This document shows, one piece after another, positions 31,538 to 40,333 of a DNA stretch of 64,000 nt. Source of the stretch: Prochlorococcus sp. AG-418-M08 (lineage in GTDB: Bacteria > Cyanobacteriota > Cyanobacteriia > PCC-6307 > Cyanobiaceae); the NCBI GenBank assembly GCA_003213955.1, contig QCMG01000001.1:1-64000 (forward strand). Reading direction: 5' to 3'. The first letter of the stretch is position 1; the number at the start of each line of letters is the position of its first letter. Made by a program: the position numbers and the translations under genes. The notes below the pieces were generated by a model. The model was not told the origin of the DNA. It saw nothing but the letters and a program-made list of their open reading frames with translations, and made no database searches.

Positions 31538-31543
31538 TATAAT
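31538..31543 (+). promoter_or_regulatory. Candidate -10 element of comB
   Basis: A perfect TATAAT lies in the aroA-comB divergent gap, reading toward comB. Transcription would start near 31550, about 17 bases before the proposed comB start at 31567, leaving almost no leader. No convincing -35 is seen, which is common in Prochlorococcus promoters. Confidence 0.5.
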
Positions 31544-31566
31544 AGTTTTAAAATTGGTATCGAATT

Positions 31567-32295
31567 ATCAACCTTTCCTACTACCATGTTGCAGATGATG
31601 TTCCAGAAACCGATTCTGATATTGCTGTTGTTATTGATGTTTTAAGAGCTACAACAACAATTTCTTGGGCATTGAAAAACGGTGCAGATTCAATTCAAGT
31701 TTTTTCTGATTTAAATTTACTTAAGAAAACTGCTAAAGAGTGGGATGCTGATAAAAGATTAATGCTTGCTGAAAGAGGGGGGAAGAAAATTGATGGTTTT
31801 GATTTGGGTAATTCTCCATTAGCTGTAACTAAAGAGAAAGTTCAGGGTAAAAGGTTATTTATGAGCACAACAAATGGTACAAAATCATTAAAAAAAGTTC
31901 AAAATGTAAAATATTTATTTGCAATGGCTCTCCCAAATAGAAAAGTAGTTGCTGAAAGGATAATGTCTTTAAACAAGAAAAATGTATTTATACTTGGTAG
32001 TGGCTGGGAAGGCTCTTATTCTCTTGAAGATTCTTTAGCCGCAGGTGCATTAGCTTTATATATCAAAGAAAATTATAATTATGAAGTAAATATTTCTAAT
32101 GATGAAATGATGGCTTCTTTAGCTCTTTGGAATTCATGGAAGAATGATATTTTAGGATGTTTAAAAACTGCAACCCACGGCAAAAGATTGACTCTCCTAG
32201 GTGATTATGAAGATGATTTCAAGTGTTGTTCAGAACTTGATTGTTTAGATATTGTTCCTACTCAAGTTGAGAGAGGTGTGATCCGTGCCTCATAA
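31567..32295 (+). CDS. comB: 2-phosphosulfolactate phosphatase (ComB), non-canonical start
   Basis: ComB family proteins dephosphorylate 2-phosphosulfolactate in sulfolactate/coenzyme M-type metabolism; the role in cyanobacteria is not settled. The ORF track starts at an internal TTG (31672) that cuts off the conserved VVIDVLRATTTISWAL. Reading upstream in frame gives NLSYYHVADDVPETDSDIAVVIDVLRA back to a stop at 31549, with no ATG, GTG or TTG. By comparison with the usual family N-terminus I place the start at the ATC of 31567 (the ATT at 31564 is the alternative), giving 242 residues. Other motifs: LAERGGKKIDGFDLGNSP, TTNGTKSL and LAAGALAL. The nitrilase gene follows 30 bases later. Confidence 0.82.
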   Translation: MNLSYYHVADDVPETDSDIAVVIDVLRATTTISWALKNGADSIQVFSDLNLLKKTAKEWDADKRLMLAERGGKKIDGFDLGNSPLAVTKEKVQGKRLFMSTTNGTKSLKKVQNVKYLFAMALPNRKVVAERIMSLNKKNVFILGSGWEGSYSLEDSLAAGALALYIKENYNYEVNISNDEMMASLALWNSWKNDILGCLKTATHGKRLTLLGDYEDDFKCCSELDCLDIVPTQVERGVIRAS

Positions 32296-32325
32296 TTTGC
32301 AGATTTATTATGTTGGAGTAGTATC

Positions 32326-33153
32326 TTGACTGATTTTTTAGTTGCGGCTTTACAAATTACGAGTACTTCCAATATTGAAGCAAACTTTGCTGAAGCTGAG
32401 GAGCAGATTGAATTAGCCTCTAGAAGAGGGTCAGAATTAATTGGATTACCTGAAAATTTTGCATTTTTAGGAGAAGATCATGAAAAACTAAGTCTGGCTT
32501 CTGAATTATCAATAAAGTGTACTAATTTTTTAAAGACGATGTCCCAGCGATATCAAGTTTTTCTCTTAGGTGGAGGGTATCCGGTCCCTGCAGGAGATAA
32601 TCGTCATACTTTTAATAGATCAGCCCTTTTTGGAAAAGATGGACAGGTTTTAGCAAAATATGACAAAATCCACCTTTTTGATGTTGATTTGCCCGATGGA
32701 AATTTATATAAAGAGTCATCAACTATTTTATCTGGGAAGGAACATCCTCCGGTTATTGATGTACCTGGCCTTTGCAAGATAGGACTTTCTATTTGTTATG
32801 ATGTTAGATTTCCAGAACTATATAGAAACCTTTCTTCGAATGGTGCTGAACTTATTATGATTCCTGCGGCATTTACAGCTTTTACAGGAAAAGACCACTG
32901 GCAAATTTTACTTCAAGCAAGGGCGATAGAAAATACTGCTTATGTAGTAGCACCTGCTCAAACTGGTATTCACTACGGTAGAAGGCAAAGTCATGGACAT
33001 GCTATGGTTATAGACCCTTGGGGGACTGTTTTATCTGATGCTGGGAAAACACAGGGCGCAGCAATAGCTCCAGCGGATAAAGAAAGAGTAAAAAAGATAA
33101 GAGAGCAGATGCCAAGCTTAAAACATAGAAAAACGAAACTTTTCGCAGAATGA
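32326..33153 (+). CDS. Nitrilase-family carbon-nitrogen hydrolase (Nit1/Nit2-like amidase)
   Basis: The 275-residue protein has the Glu-Lys-Cys triad of the nitrilase superfamily: Glu in LIGLPENFAFLG, Lys in LAKYDKIHLFDVDLP, and Cys in LSICYDVRFPELYR. The last two are characteristic of the Nit1/Nit2 branch, which includes omega-amidase and deaminated-glutathione amidase. The exact substrate is not readable. The start is TTG at 32326. The stop overlaps the amidase start by 4 bases. Confidence 0.88.
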   Translation: MTDFLVAALQITSTSNIEANFAEAEEQIELASRRGSELIGLPENFAFLGEDHEKLSLASELSIKCTNFLKTMSQRYQVFLLGGGYPVPAGDNRHTFNRSALFGKDGQVLAKYDKIHLFDVDLPDGNLYKESSTILSGKEHPPVIDVPGLCKIGLSICYDVRFPELYRNLSSNGAELIMIPAAFTAFTGKDHWQILLQARAIENTAYVVAPAQTGIHYGRRQSHGHAMVIDPWGTVLSDAGKTQGAAIAPADKERVKKIREQMPSLKHRKTKLFAE

Positions 33154-34238
33154 TGTCAAAGTTTTTTTTTAATAAACTTTTTCGCTACTTATCAATATTT
33201 TTACTTTTTAATTTAGATATCTCTCCAGCAAGATCCTCTAGCGCACTAGCTGCATGGAGTTTAAATTCTAATGGAGTTTTAGAATTAAGAACTAAATCAA
33301 ATTCTAAATTAAAGGCCTACTTTCAAAAAGGAGGAAATACTTATGGGGATAGATTTTGGATAGATTTCCCTGGGGAACTTAAAAATCCAAGAACTATAAA
33401 AGGAAATGGTCCAATCAAAGAAATTAGATTGGGTAAACCAATTAAAGGAAAAACTAGATTAGTTGTCGAATTTTCTGCTGACAGTAATTTGAAACCTCTT
33501 AATTGGAGGTTAGAAGGTATAGATCAAAATAGATGGAGAATTAAATTATTTTCTTTACCAAGAAATTCATTAAAAAAAATTGGGGAAGGTCTCGTAACCA
33601 AATCTACTAATCTTAATGTTAATAAAAAGGCAATTAAAACAAGAAGTAGAAATTATGGGTTTATGCAATTACCAGATATTGAGAGAAATAAGTTTTCTGT
33701 TGTTATAGATCCAGGGCATGGGGGACCTGATCCTGGAGCAATCGGTATAGGTGGTTTAAGGGAAGCAGAAGTGGTACTCGATGTTTCTAAAAGAGTGAAA
33801 AATTTATTATCTGAAAAAGGTGTATACGTAAGAATGACTAGAAATAATGAAGTTGATTTGGATTTGTCTCCAAGAGTTTTAATAGCGAACAGAATTGATG
33901 CTGATATTTTTGTAAGCATTCATGCGAATGCATCAAAAGGTAAAAGGAGAGATATTAACGGATTAGAAACTTTTTATTATTCCGGCTGGAGGGGGAGATT
34001 ATTAGCAAAAAAAATTCAAAAACAAATACTTAAAGTTTCTCCTGGGAGTCCAGATAGAGGAGTAAGGCAGGGCAGATTCTTCGTTATTAAAAATACTAAA
34101 ATGCCTGCAGTTCTTGTAGAAATAGGTTTTTTAACAGGAAAATTAGATGCAAGAAGGCTTGAAAAATCTATCCATCGTAAGAGAATAGCTTACGCAATTA
34201 CAAAAGGTATTCTTGAATATCTTTCTAAGGCAGGGTGA
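33150..34238 (+). CDS. N-acetylmuramoyl-L-alanine amidase (AMIN + Amidase_3)
   Basis: A periplasmic cell-wall amidase that cuts the MurNAc-L-Ala bond during septation. The 362-residue protein has an N-terminal signal segment (about residues 8-28), an AMIN-like localisation domain (about 30-120) and a zinc-dependent Amidase_3 domain: VVIDPGHGGPDPGAIG, the Glu in LREAEVVLDVSKRV, FVSIHANAS and VLVEIGFLTG. It is AmiC-like in layout. It overlaps both neighbours by 4 bases (nitrilase and murI). Confidence 0.9.
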   Translation: MMSKFFFNKLFRYLSIFLLFNLDISPARSSSALAAWSLNSNGVLELRTKSNSKLKAYFQKGGNTYGDRFWIDFPGELKNPRTIKGNGPIKEIRLGKPIKGKTRLVVEFSADSNLKPLNWRLEGIDQNRWRIKLFSLPRNSLKKIGEGLVTKSTNLNVNKKAIKTRSRNYGFMQLPDIERNKFSVVIDPGHGGPDPGAIGIGGLREAEVVLDVSKRVKNLLSEKGVYVRMTRNNEVDLDLSPRVLIANRIDADIFVSIHANASKGKRRDINGLETFYYSGWRGRLLAKKIQKQILKVSPGSPDRGVRQGRFFVIKNTKMPAVLVEIGFLTGKLDARRLEKSIHRKRIAYAITKGILEYLSKAG

Positions 34239-35029
34239 AACTTAAAATAGGGATTTTTGATAGTGGTATTGGAGGATTTACTATCCTCAAATCTTTACTG
34301 AAGACGCGTAGAGATCTTGAGATATTTTATTTGGCAGATACAAAAAGAGTGCCTTATGGAAATAAAGATTTCGAAGAAATAAGGTCTTTTGCAAAAGAAA
34401 TTTGTAATTGGTTTGAAGATAAGAATTTGGATGCATTATTAGTAGCTTGTAATACTACAAATGCATGCGCCTTTGATATTTTAGAAAACTATCTAAAGAT
34501 ACCTATTTTTGATCTAATTAATTCGGTTTCAGAAATAGTAACTAAAAAAAATATTGGTGTTTTGGCAACTCCCCTCACTATTAAAACCTCTTATTACAAA
34601 AAAATAATAGAAACCAAAATAGATAAGGTGAAAGTATTCCAGCAAGCATGTCCTGAATTTGTATCTGAGATAGAAAAAATCAAACCAAACTTTAATAAAT
34701 TAAATTATCTTTCGGATTTATATCTTAATCCTTTATTAAAAAAAGATGTTCAAGAAATAATACTAGGTTGTAGTCATTATCCTTTAGTTTATGATGTTTT
34801 AAAAAATAAAATGCCTTCAAATATAAGAATTATTGATCCTTCAGTTGCCTTAGTGAATAAATTTAATAATTCATTCTTAATTCCAAACAATGACAGCTGT
34901 AAGAGTATCTCTCAGGAAATTATAAAGTTCTATGCCACCTCTAAAAGCGGGGAATTTTCTAAAAAAGTAAAATATTGGTTGGAAATTAATAAAGAAATTA
35001 GGTCTGTTAACCTCCGAAGCAATGCTTGA
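34235..35029 (+). CDS. murI: Glutamate racemase
   Basis: MurI supplies D-glutamate for peptidoglycan. The 264-residue protein carries IGIFDSGIGGFTILKSLL, LADTKRVPYGNKD, the first catalytic Cys in LLVACNTTNAC and the second in ILGCSHYPLV. The start is GTG, overlapping the stop of the upstream amidase by 4 bases; the pairing of two wall genes is likely co-translated. Confidence 0.94.
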   Translation: MKLKIGIFDSGIGGFTILKSLLKTRRDLEIFYLADTKRVPYGNKDFEEIRSFAKEICNWFEDKNLDALLVACNTTNACAFDILENYLKIPIFDLINSVSEIVTKKNIGVLATPLTIKTSYYKKIIETKIDKVKVFQQACPEFVSEIEKIKPNFNKLNYLSDLYLNPLLKKDVQEIILGCSHYPLVYDVLKNKMPSNIRIIDPSVALVNKFNNSFLIPNNDSCKSISQEIIKFYATSKSGEFSKKVKYWLEINKEIRSVNLRSNA

Positions 35030-35056
35030 TTCTTTAGTATATGTAAGAGGTCAATC

Positions 35057-36028
35057 ATGAATACAGTTACAGAACTTTTACAACCAGTTGAAAATGATCT
35101 TGATGATCTAATTCTCGAACTGAAAAATTTGATCGGTGCAGGTCATCCCATCCTTCAAGCTGCAGCAGAACATCTATTCAGTGCAGGAGGGAAAAGGTTA
35201 AGACCTGGGATAGTTTTATTGATTTCTAAAGCTATTTCTTCAGGTTTTAATTTGACAACTAAACATAAAAGACTTGCAGAGATTACTGAAATGATTCATA
35301 CAGCATCTCTAGTTCATGATGATGTTGTAGATGAAGCATCTACAAGGAGAGGTGTTGATACTGTGCACAGTAGATTTAACACCAGGGTAGCTGTTCTTGC
35401 GGGCGATTTTTTATTCGCTCAAGCTAGTTGGCACTTGGCAAACTTAGATAATGTAAGAGTAGTTAAATTACTTAGTAGAGTAATAATGGATTTAGCAGAA
35501 GGCGAAATAAAACAAAATTTGAATAGATTTGATTCCGGGCAAACTTTTTCAAAATACATTAATAAGAGTTATTGTAAAACGGCTTCTCTAATTGCTAATA
35601 GTACAAAGGCGGCAGGGGTTTTGAGTGATTTAGAAGATGATAAGTTAAATAGTTTATACGAATTTGGTAAAAATATTGGATTAGCTTTTCAGGTCGTTGA
35701 TGATATCCTTGATTTCACAGGTAACTCTAAACAATTAGGTAAGCCAGCTGTTAGTGATCTTGCTAGTGGATACCTTACTGCTCCAGTCTTATATGCGCTA
35801 GAAGAAAATAAAAATTTATCTGTTTTGATAAATAGAGAACTTGTAGAAAAGGAAGACTTAAATAATGCTTTGAATATTGTGATGAACTCTGAAGCTATTA
35901 AGCGCTCTAGAAAATTAGCGGAAGAATTTGCCGCCCTCTCAAAGGAAGCAATATTATGGCTACCTGACTCAGAATATAAGAGAGCTCTGTTAGCATTACC
36001 AGAGTTTGTTCTTAGTCGTCTTTATTAG
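35057..36028 (+). CDS. sds: Polyprenyl (solanesyl) diphosphate synthase
   Basis: A trans-prenyltransferase of 323 residues with GGKRLRPGIVLL, the first Asp-rich motif SLVHDDVVDEASTRRG and the second AFQVVDDILDFTG. In cyanobacteria this clade makes the C45 side chain of plastoquinone, though the chain length cannot be read with certainty from the sequence. murI lies 27 bases upstream on the same strand. Confidence 0.88.
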   Translation: MNTVTELLQPVENDLDDLILELKNLIGAGHPILQAAAEHLFSAGGKRLRPGIVLLISKAISSGFNLTTKHKRLAEITEMIHTASLVHDDVVDEASTRRGVDTVHSRFNTRVAVLAGDFLFAQASWHLANLDNVRVVKLLSRVIMDLAEGEIKQNLNRFDSGQTFSKYINKSYCKTASLIANSTKAAGVLSDLEDDKLNSLYEFGKNIGLAFQVVDDILDFTGNSKQLGKPAVSDLASGYLTAPVLYALEENKNLSVLINRELVEKEDLNNALNIVMNSEAIKRSRKLAEEFAALSKEAILWLPDSEYKRALLALPEFVLSRLY

Positions 36029-36125
36029 ATCTATCAATAAATAAATTTTTTTTAGTTAAAAATTTAATATAGTAATTTAAAATTATAATAAATTTGAAAA
36101 AATAAATAGTTTATAGATTCATCTA

Positions 36126-38108
36126 ATGAAACTAGATAAAAAACATTCAATAAACAATATTCTTGAAGAAAAAAGACTCTTCCGTCCTTCAAAAGAATTT
36201 TCAGAAAAATCAAATATAAAAAGTTTTGAGGAATTACAAAGTTTAAAAAAAAAATCTCTAGATAACCCAACAGAATTCTGGGAATCTTTTGCAAATTCTG
36301 AAATTGATTGGTTCGAACCATTTAAGACTGTTTTAGACCGAGAGAATGCTCCTTTTTTTAAATGGTTCAAGGAAGGGAAGTTAAATATTTCTTACAACTG
36401 CCTAGATAGACATATCAAAAACGGAATTGGTGATAAGACAGCGCTTATATGGGAAGGAGAGCCTGGGGATAATAGGAAATATACTTATCGAGAACTTCTT
36501 AAAGAAGTATGTAAAGCTGCGAATGCCTTGAAATCGTTGGGAATTAAGAAAGGTGATTTGGTATGTATTTATATGCCAATGATTCCTGAGGCGATGTTTG
36601 CAATGCTAGCTTGTGCAAGAATTGGAGCTCCACATTCAGTCGTCTTTGGAGGTTTCTCTTCAGAAGCTTTAAAGGATAGATTAATAGATGGCAATGTGAA
36701 ATTTATTATTACGGCAGATGGTGGTTTTAGAAAAGATAAGGTAATTGAACTTAAGAAAGCTGTAGATGCGGCGATTGAAAGTGGAGCAAATGAAATTGTT
36801 GAAAAAGTAATTGTTGTTCAAAGAACAAAAAAAAATATTTCGATGAATAACAATAGGGATTTTTGGTGGCATGAATTATTAAAAGATCAAAAAGATTGGT
36901 GTGAACCTGAAATTATGAATAGCGAAGATAGATTATTTGTCTTGTATACCTCGGGGTCTACTGGCAAACCAAAAGGGGTTGTTCATACTACTGCTGGTTA
37001 TAATCTCTGGTCTCATCTCACATTTAAGTGGATTTTTGACATAAAAGATGATGATGTCTATTGGTGTACAGCAGATGTAGGTTGGATTACTGGCCATAGT
37101 TATATTGTCTATGGACCTTTATCGAATGGTGCAACAACCCTAATGTTTGAGGGTGTTCCAAGGGCCTCTAATTTAGGAGCTTTTTGGGAAGTTATCCAAA
37201 AATATAAAGTTACGATTTTCTATACAGCGCCTACAGCGATAAGATCATTCATGAAGTCTGGACGTGATATTCCTGATAAATACGATTTAAGATCTTTGAG
37301 GCTATTGGGTACAGTTGGGGAGCCAATTAATCCTGAAGCATGGATATGGTACAGAGATGTAATAGGTAATAATAAGTGCCCTATAGTAGATACATGGTGG
37401 CAAACTGAAACTGGAGGTGTAATGATTAGCCCCTTACCTGGAGCCGTTGCTACTAAACCAGGTTCAGCTACATTTTCTTTACCAGGAATTGAGGTTGAAG
37501 TAGTGAATAAAAAAGGAGAAAAGGTAGCGGAAAATGAGGGAGGATATTTAATTGTTAAAAAACCTTGGCCAGGGATGATGAGAACAATCCATGGTAATTC
37601 TGAGAGATATTTAGAAAGTTATTGGAATTTTATCCCTTCCAAGGATGAAAAGAATGTTTATTTTGCTGGAGATGGAGCGAGGATCGATAATGATGGATAT
37701 ATTTGGATCATGGGAAGAGTTGATGATGTTATAAGTGTCTCAGGACATCGTTTGGGGACTATGGAAATCGAATCTGCTTTAGTAAGTCATGAATCAGTTG
37801 CAGAAGCGGCTGTTGTAGGAAGAAAGGATGATTTAAAAGGTGAGGTTATAGTTGCATTTTTATCTTTGGAAAAAAATGTTAATAATTCTCTAGAATTAGT
37901 GGAGGATTTAAAGAAACATGTAGTTAATGAAATTGGAATTATTGCTAAGCCAGAAAAAATAATAATATCAGATTCTCTTCCAAAAACGCGGAGCGGAAAA
38001 ATAATGAGAAGAATTCTGAGATCCTTGGCAGCGGGAGAAAAAATAAGTGGAGATATAAGTACTCTTGAAGACAGTTCTGTTTTGGAAAAATTAAAGGAAA
38101 AAACTTGA
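36126..38108 (+). CDS. acs: Acetyl-CoA synthetase (AMP-forming)
   Basis: Acs converts acetate, ATP and CoA to acetyl-CoA. The 660-residue length fits. Motifs include the P-loop [59 protein letters not shown] and the C-terminal catalytic Lys in [16 protein letters not shown], the site of possible acetylation control. The 97-bp gap upstream is A/T only in long parts and probably contains its promoter. It is convergent with the DUF1350 gene, 2 bases away. Confidence 0.95.
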   Translation: MKLDKKHSINNILEEKRLFRPSKEFSEKSNIKSFEELQSLKKKSLDNPTEFWESFANSEIDWFEPFKTVLDRENAPFFKWFKEGKLNISYNCLDRHIKNGIGDKTALIWEGEPGDNRKYTYRELLKEVCKAANALKSLGIKKGDLVCIYMPMIPEAMFAMLACARIGAPHSVVFGGFSSEALKDRLIDGNVKFIITADGGFRKDKVIELKKAVDAAIESGANEIVEKVIVVQRTKKNISMNNNRDFWWHELLKDQKDWCEPEIMNSEDRLFVLYTSGSTGKPKGVVHTTAGYNLWSHLTFKWIFDIKDDDVYWCTADVGWITGHSYIVYGPLSNGATTLMFEGVPRASNLGAFWEVIQKYKVTIFYTAPTAIRSFMKSGRDIPDKYDLRSLRLLGTVGEPINPEAWIWYRDVIGNNKCPIVDTWWQTETGGVMISPLPGAVATKPGSATFSLPGIEVEVVNKKGEKVAENEGGYLIVKKPWPGMMRTIHGNSERYLESYWNFIPSKDEKNVYFAGDGARIDNDGYIWIMGRVDDVISVSGHRLGTMEIESALVSHESVAEAAVVGRKDDLKGEVIVAFLSLEKNVNNSLELVEDLKKHVVNEIGIIAKPEKIIISDSLPKTRSGKIMRRILRSLAAGEKISGDISTLEDSSVLEKLKEKT

Positions 38109-38110
38109 AT

Positions 38111-38827
38111 TTATTTTTCAATTAAGTTTGCTATTTGTTTAATTGTATTTCTTTTGAAATCATCATCTGCCCAATCTCCTAAAAAATTTTCTCTAAGTCC
38201 TGCGCTAGCAATAGTTGTATGATTACCATTTAACACTATCCCTTTGGAGCTATCTTCTTTTCTTGCTTTAAGACGAGAAAGTAATTTATCTGTTTGATCT
38301 AATTCGTCTGATTTAAATTTTATAAGAAAATTATTTTTTTGATTATAAGTTTTTTCAATTATTCCAAATGTTCTTTCGGGACTTGGACTGAATTCACTAT
38401 TGAATTCTAATTTTTGAGATATTTTTTTTAAAAATGGAATGGATCTGCTTGCACTGAAGTTGTTAAAACTTATTGAGATGAATTTTTCGCAGTTCCTTCC
38501 ACCATCTGGAGAAATTAAATGAAGTTTGCAACCCAGACTATGGCCAATTCTTATTGAGGGAATAGTTTTTCCTATTCTTTTTGATAGTGATTGTTTGCAT
38601 TTTTTTAAATCCTTCCAAGCCTTTATAGAGAGTTCTTGGTGATCAAATTGCGGCGTATACTTATAGGCGTGTACAGCATAATTTTTGTTAATCAAGCTTT
38701 CTATAAATCTTCTATAGGTTAAGTCTGGTTTAGAAGCTAGATAACTTCCACCTATAAATTCTATAATTTTTCTTGGATTGGATGGCCAATAGCAGTAATT
38801 ATTAAATTGATATTTTGTAAAAGCCAT
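38111..38827 (-). CDS. DUF1350 family alpha/beta-hydrolase-like protein
   Basis: A 238-residue cyanobacterial/plastid family protein. It shows YCYWPSNPRKIIEFIGGSYLAS at the N-terminus and RIGHSLGCKLHLI, an esterase-type Ser elbow, in the middle; ASAGLRENFLGDWADDD ends the fold. The substrate is unknown. The gene stands alone on the minus strand with its own upstream gap of about 140 bp. Confidence 0.78.
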   Translation of the reverse strand: MAFTKYQFNNYCYWPSNPRKIIEFIGGSYLASKPDLTYRRFIESLINKNYAVHAYKYTPQFDHQELSIKAWKDLKKCKQSLSKRIGKTIPSIRIGHSLGCKLHLISPDGGRNCEKFISISFNNFSASRSIPFLKKISQKLEFNSEFSPSPERTFGIIEKTYNQKNNFLIKFKSDELDQTDKLLSRLKARKEDSSKGIVLNGNHTTIASAGLRENFLGDWADDDFKRNTIKQIANLIEK

Positions 38828-38966
38828 TTTACATAATTTATTTAAGATTTATTTGGATATTTTTTTAGTAAGATTCAAATTTTTTATCTAATTTGTTTAA
38901 TTAATATTAATTTAAAAGAAATAAATATTAAATGCGTCAATATATATTTATAGATTTTTTTGATAA

Positions 38967-39779
38967 TTGGAACTACCTAACAAAAAAGAATTAAATCAAT
39001 TGGATTTTCTAAATAATGCAATTAAAAATAATGATCGTGAAATATCAAAGCCTTTAAATAAATCGATGCCAACCTCTAAAGTTAATAATCAAAACAAAAA
39101 AATCGAAAAAATCTTAATTCTTGATACTGAAACTACTGGTCTAGATGAAAATAAAGATGAAATTATTGAGATAGGTTGTATTTTATTTCATGTGACTTCT
39201 AAATCTGTCCTCTCTCAGGTTTCTTTTTTATTCCCGGTAAATTCGAATGAAGCTGAATTTGTTAATGGGATATCACCAGAAATTACAAATATCATTCAAC
39301 CATGGAAGGATGGCTTAAATTTTTTTTTAAAACTTGTGGATTGTTCAGATTTGATCGTGGCTCACAACGCAGAGTTTGACAAAAAATGGTTTGGCAAAGG
39401 GAGATTGCCCAAACTTAAGAAAAAATGGATTTGTAGTTTAGAGGATATTAATTGGTCATTTAAAAAAAACTTAAAAAACAGACCATCAGTAACGGATCTT
39501 GCGCTTTCTTTCTCTATCCCAGTCTGGAGCTTGCATCGAGCCTTATCTGATTGCTTTTATATTTCGGAGGTATTTAAAAAATGTGAGAATTTAGAAGAAC
39601 TTCTCATTAAAGCGACTGAACCAAGATTTTTATATAAAGCATTGGTAAGTTATGATGAAAGATCATTAGCTAAGAAGGCAGGATTTCGCTGGAATAATCC
39701 TGCAGTAGGTGCTTGGGCTAGAAAATTAACAGTTGAAGAGGCAAATAGTCTTGATTTTAAAGTACAGATATTAAATTAA
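38967..39779 (+). CDS. DnaQ-like 3'-5' exonuclease
   Basis: The 270-residue protein has an RNase T/DEDD exonuclease domain: motif I ILDTETTGLDENKDEIIEIG (Asp53, Glu55), motif II VAHNAEFDKKWF and motif III SLHRALSDCFY. It could proofread as a pol III epsilon-like subunit or act in RNA/DNA trimming; epsilon is usually accompanied by other evidence that is absent here. A 50-residue N-terminal extension rich in Asn/Lys precedes the domain. The start is TTG at 38967. The last 50 residues (KAGFRWNNPAVGAWARKL) form a small conserved tail. Confidence 0.85.
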   Translation: MELPNKKELNQLDFLNNAIKNNDREISKPLNKSMPTSKVNNQNKKIEKILILDTETTGLDENKDEIIEIGCILFHVTSKSVLSQVSFLFPVNSNEAEFVNGISPEITNIIQPWKDGLNFFLKLVDCSDLIVAHNAEFDKKWFGKGRLPKLKKKWICSLEDINWSFKKNLKNRPSVTDLALSFSIPVWSLHRALSDCFYISEVFKKCENLEELLIKATEPRFLYKALVSYDERSLAKKAGFRWNNPAVGAWARKLTVEEANSLDFKVQILN

Positions 39780-39809
39780 TATTTCAGCTTTTTTCAAATA
39801 TTATGTTCT

Positions 39810-40235
39810 TTAGTGCATTTTACAGGGCATCCATTTTTCACCCATTTTATGAGCGCCGACACATCCATATTTCGATGCCTCTTTTTCAGCTTCTTCTTTT
39901 GTCTTAAAAAGGCTTGGCATCATTGACTCTTTTTTAATATTTAAAATCTTCTCATTGTAACTTTGATGCTCGTGGCTGTGTAATTTAGGAGAATATTCCC
40001 ATAATCCCATAGTGGTTATTCCAGCAGAAATTATTCCCATGCCAACTACTGAAAAATTAACTATTCCCATAGCAACGGCTCCACAAGAGAAAACACCCAT
40101 TGGCACAACACCAATACTAATAACTCCCATGGGAACTATTCCAATGGAAATGATCCCTAATGGAGCGATGCCGAAGGCAATTTTTTTTGGTTTTGTTCCA
40201 CAATGCTGACTCTCTTTTTCGTTAGTTATTCCCAA
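39810..40235 (-). CDS. Period-5 glycine repeat protein with C-terminal DUF3721
   Basis: The 141-residue protein has a Gly every fifth residue from 22 to 77 (one Ser replaces Gly at 62). The unit is G followed by four mostly hydrophobic residues, with a ten-residue super-period alternating IVPM and VISI. After a His-rich linker (KLHSHEHQSYNEK) comes a DUF3721-type end: FKTKEEAEKEASKYGCVGAH then KMGEKWMPCKMH, with two Cys and two His. The repeats could be a membrane-embedded or solenoid structure; the tail could bind metal. Both are inference. It is convergent with the DnaQ-like gene. Confidence 0.75.
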   Translation of the reverse strand: MGITNEKESQHCGTKPKKIAFGIAPLGIISIGIVPMGVISIGVVPMGVFSCGAVAMGIVNFSVVGMGIISAGITTMGLWEYSPKLHSHEHQSYNEKILNIKKESMMPSLFKTKEEAEKEASKYGCVGAHKMGEKWMPCKMH

Positions 40236-40333
40236 TATTTTCTCTGAATGTTAGATTAAATTATGACATAAAGCTTCCCATCAAAATTTAATTTCTATTA
40301 AAATTAAAAAATTTTGAATTATTAATTAGAACT

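Noticed and set aside
31672-31674. TTG start of the comB ORF in the track
   Set aside because: It cuts off conserved N-terminal sequence that is open in the same frame upstream.
40012-40209. Plus-strand ORF with repeated ITPMGTIPM-like units, or a CRISPR-like array
   Set aside because: It is the antisense reading of the period-5 repeat protein; units are short, imperfect and lack unique spacers.
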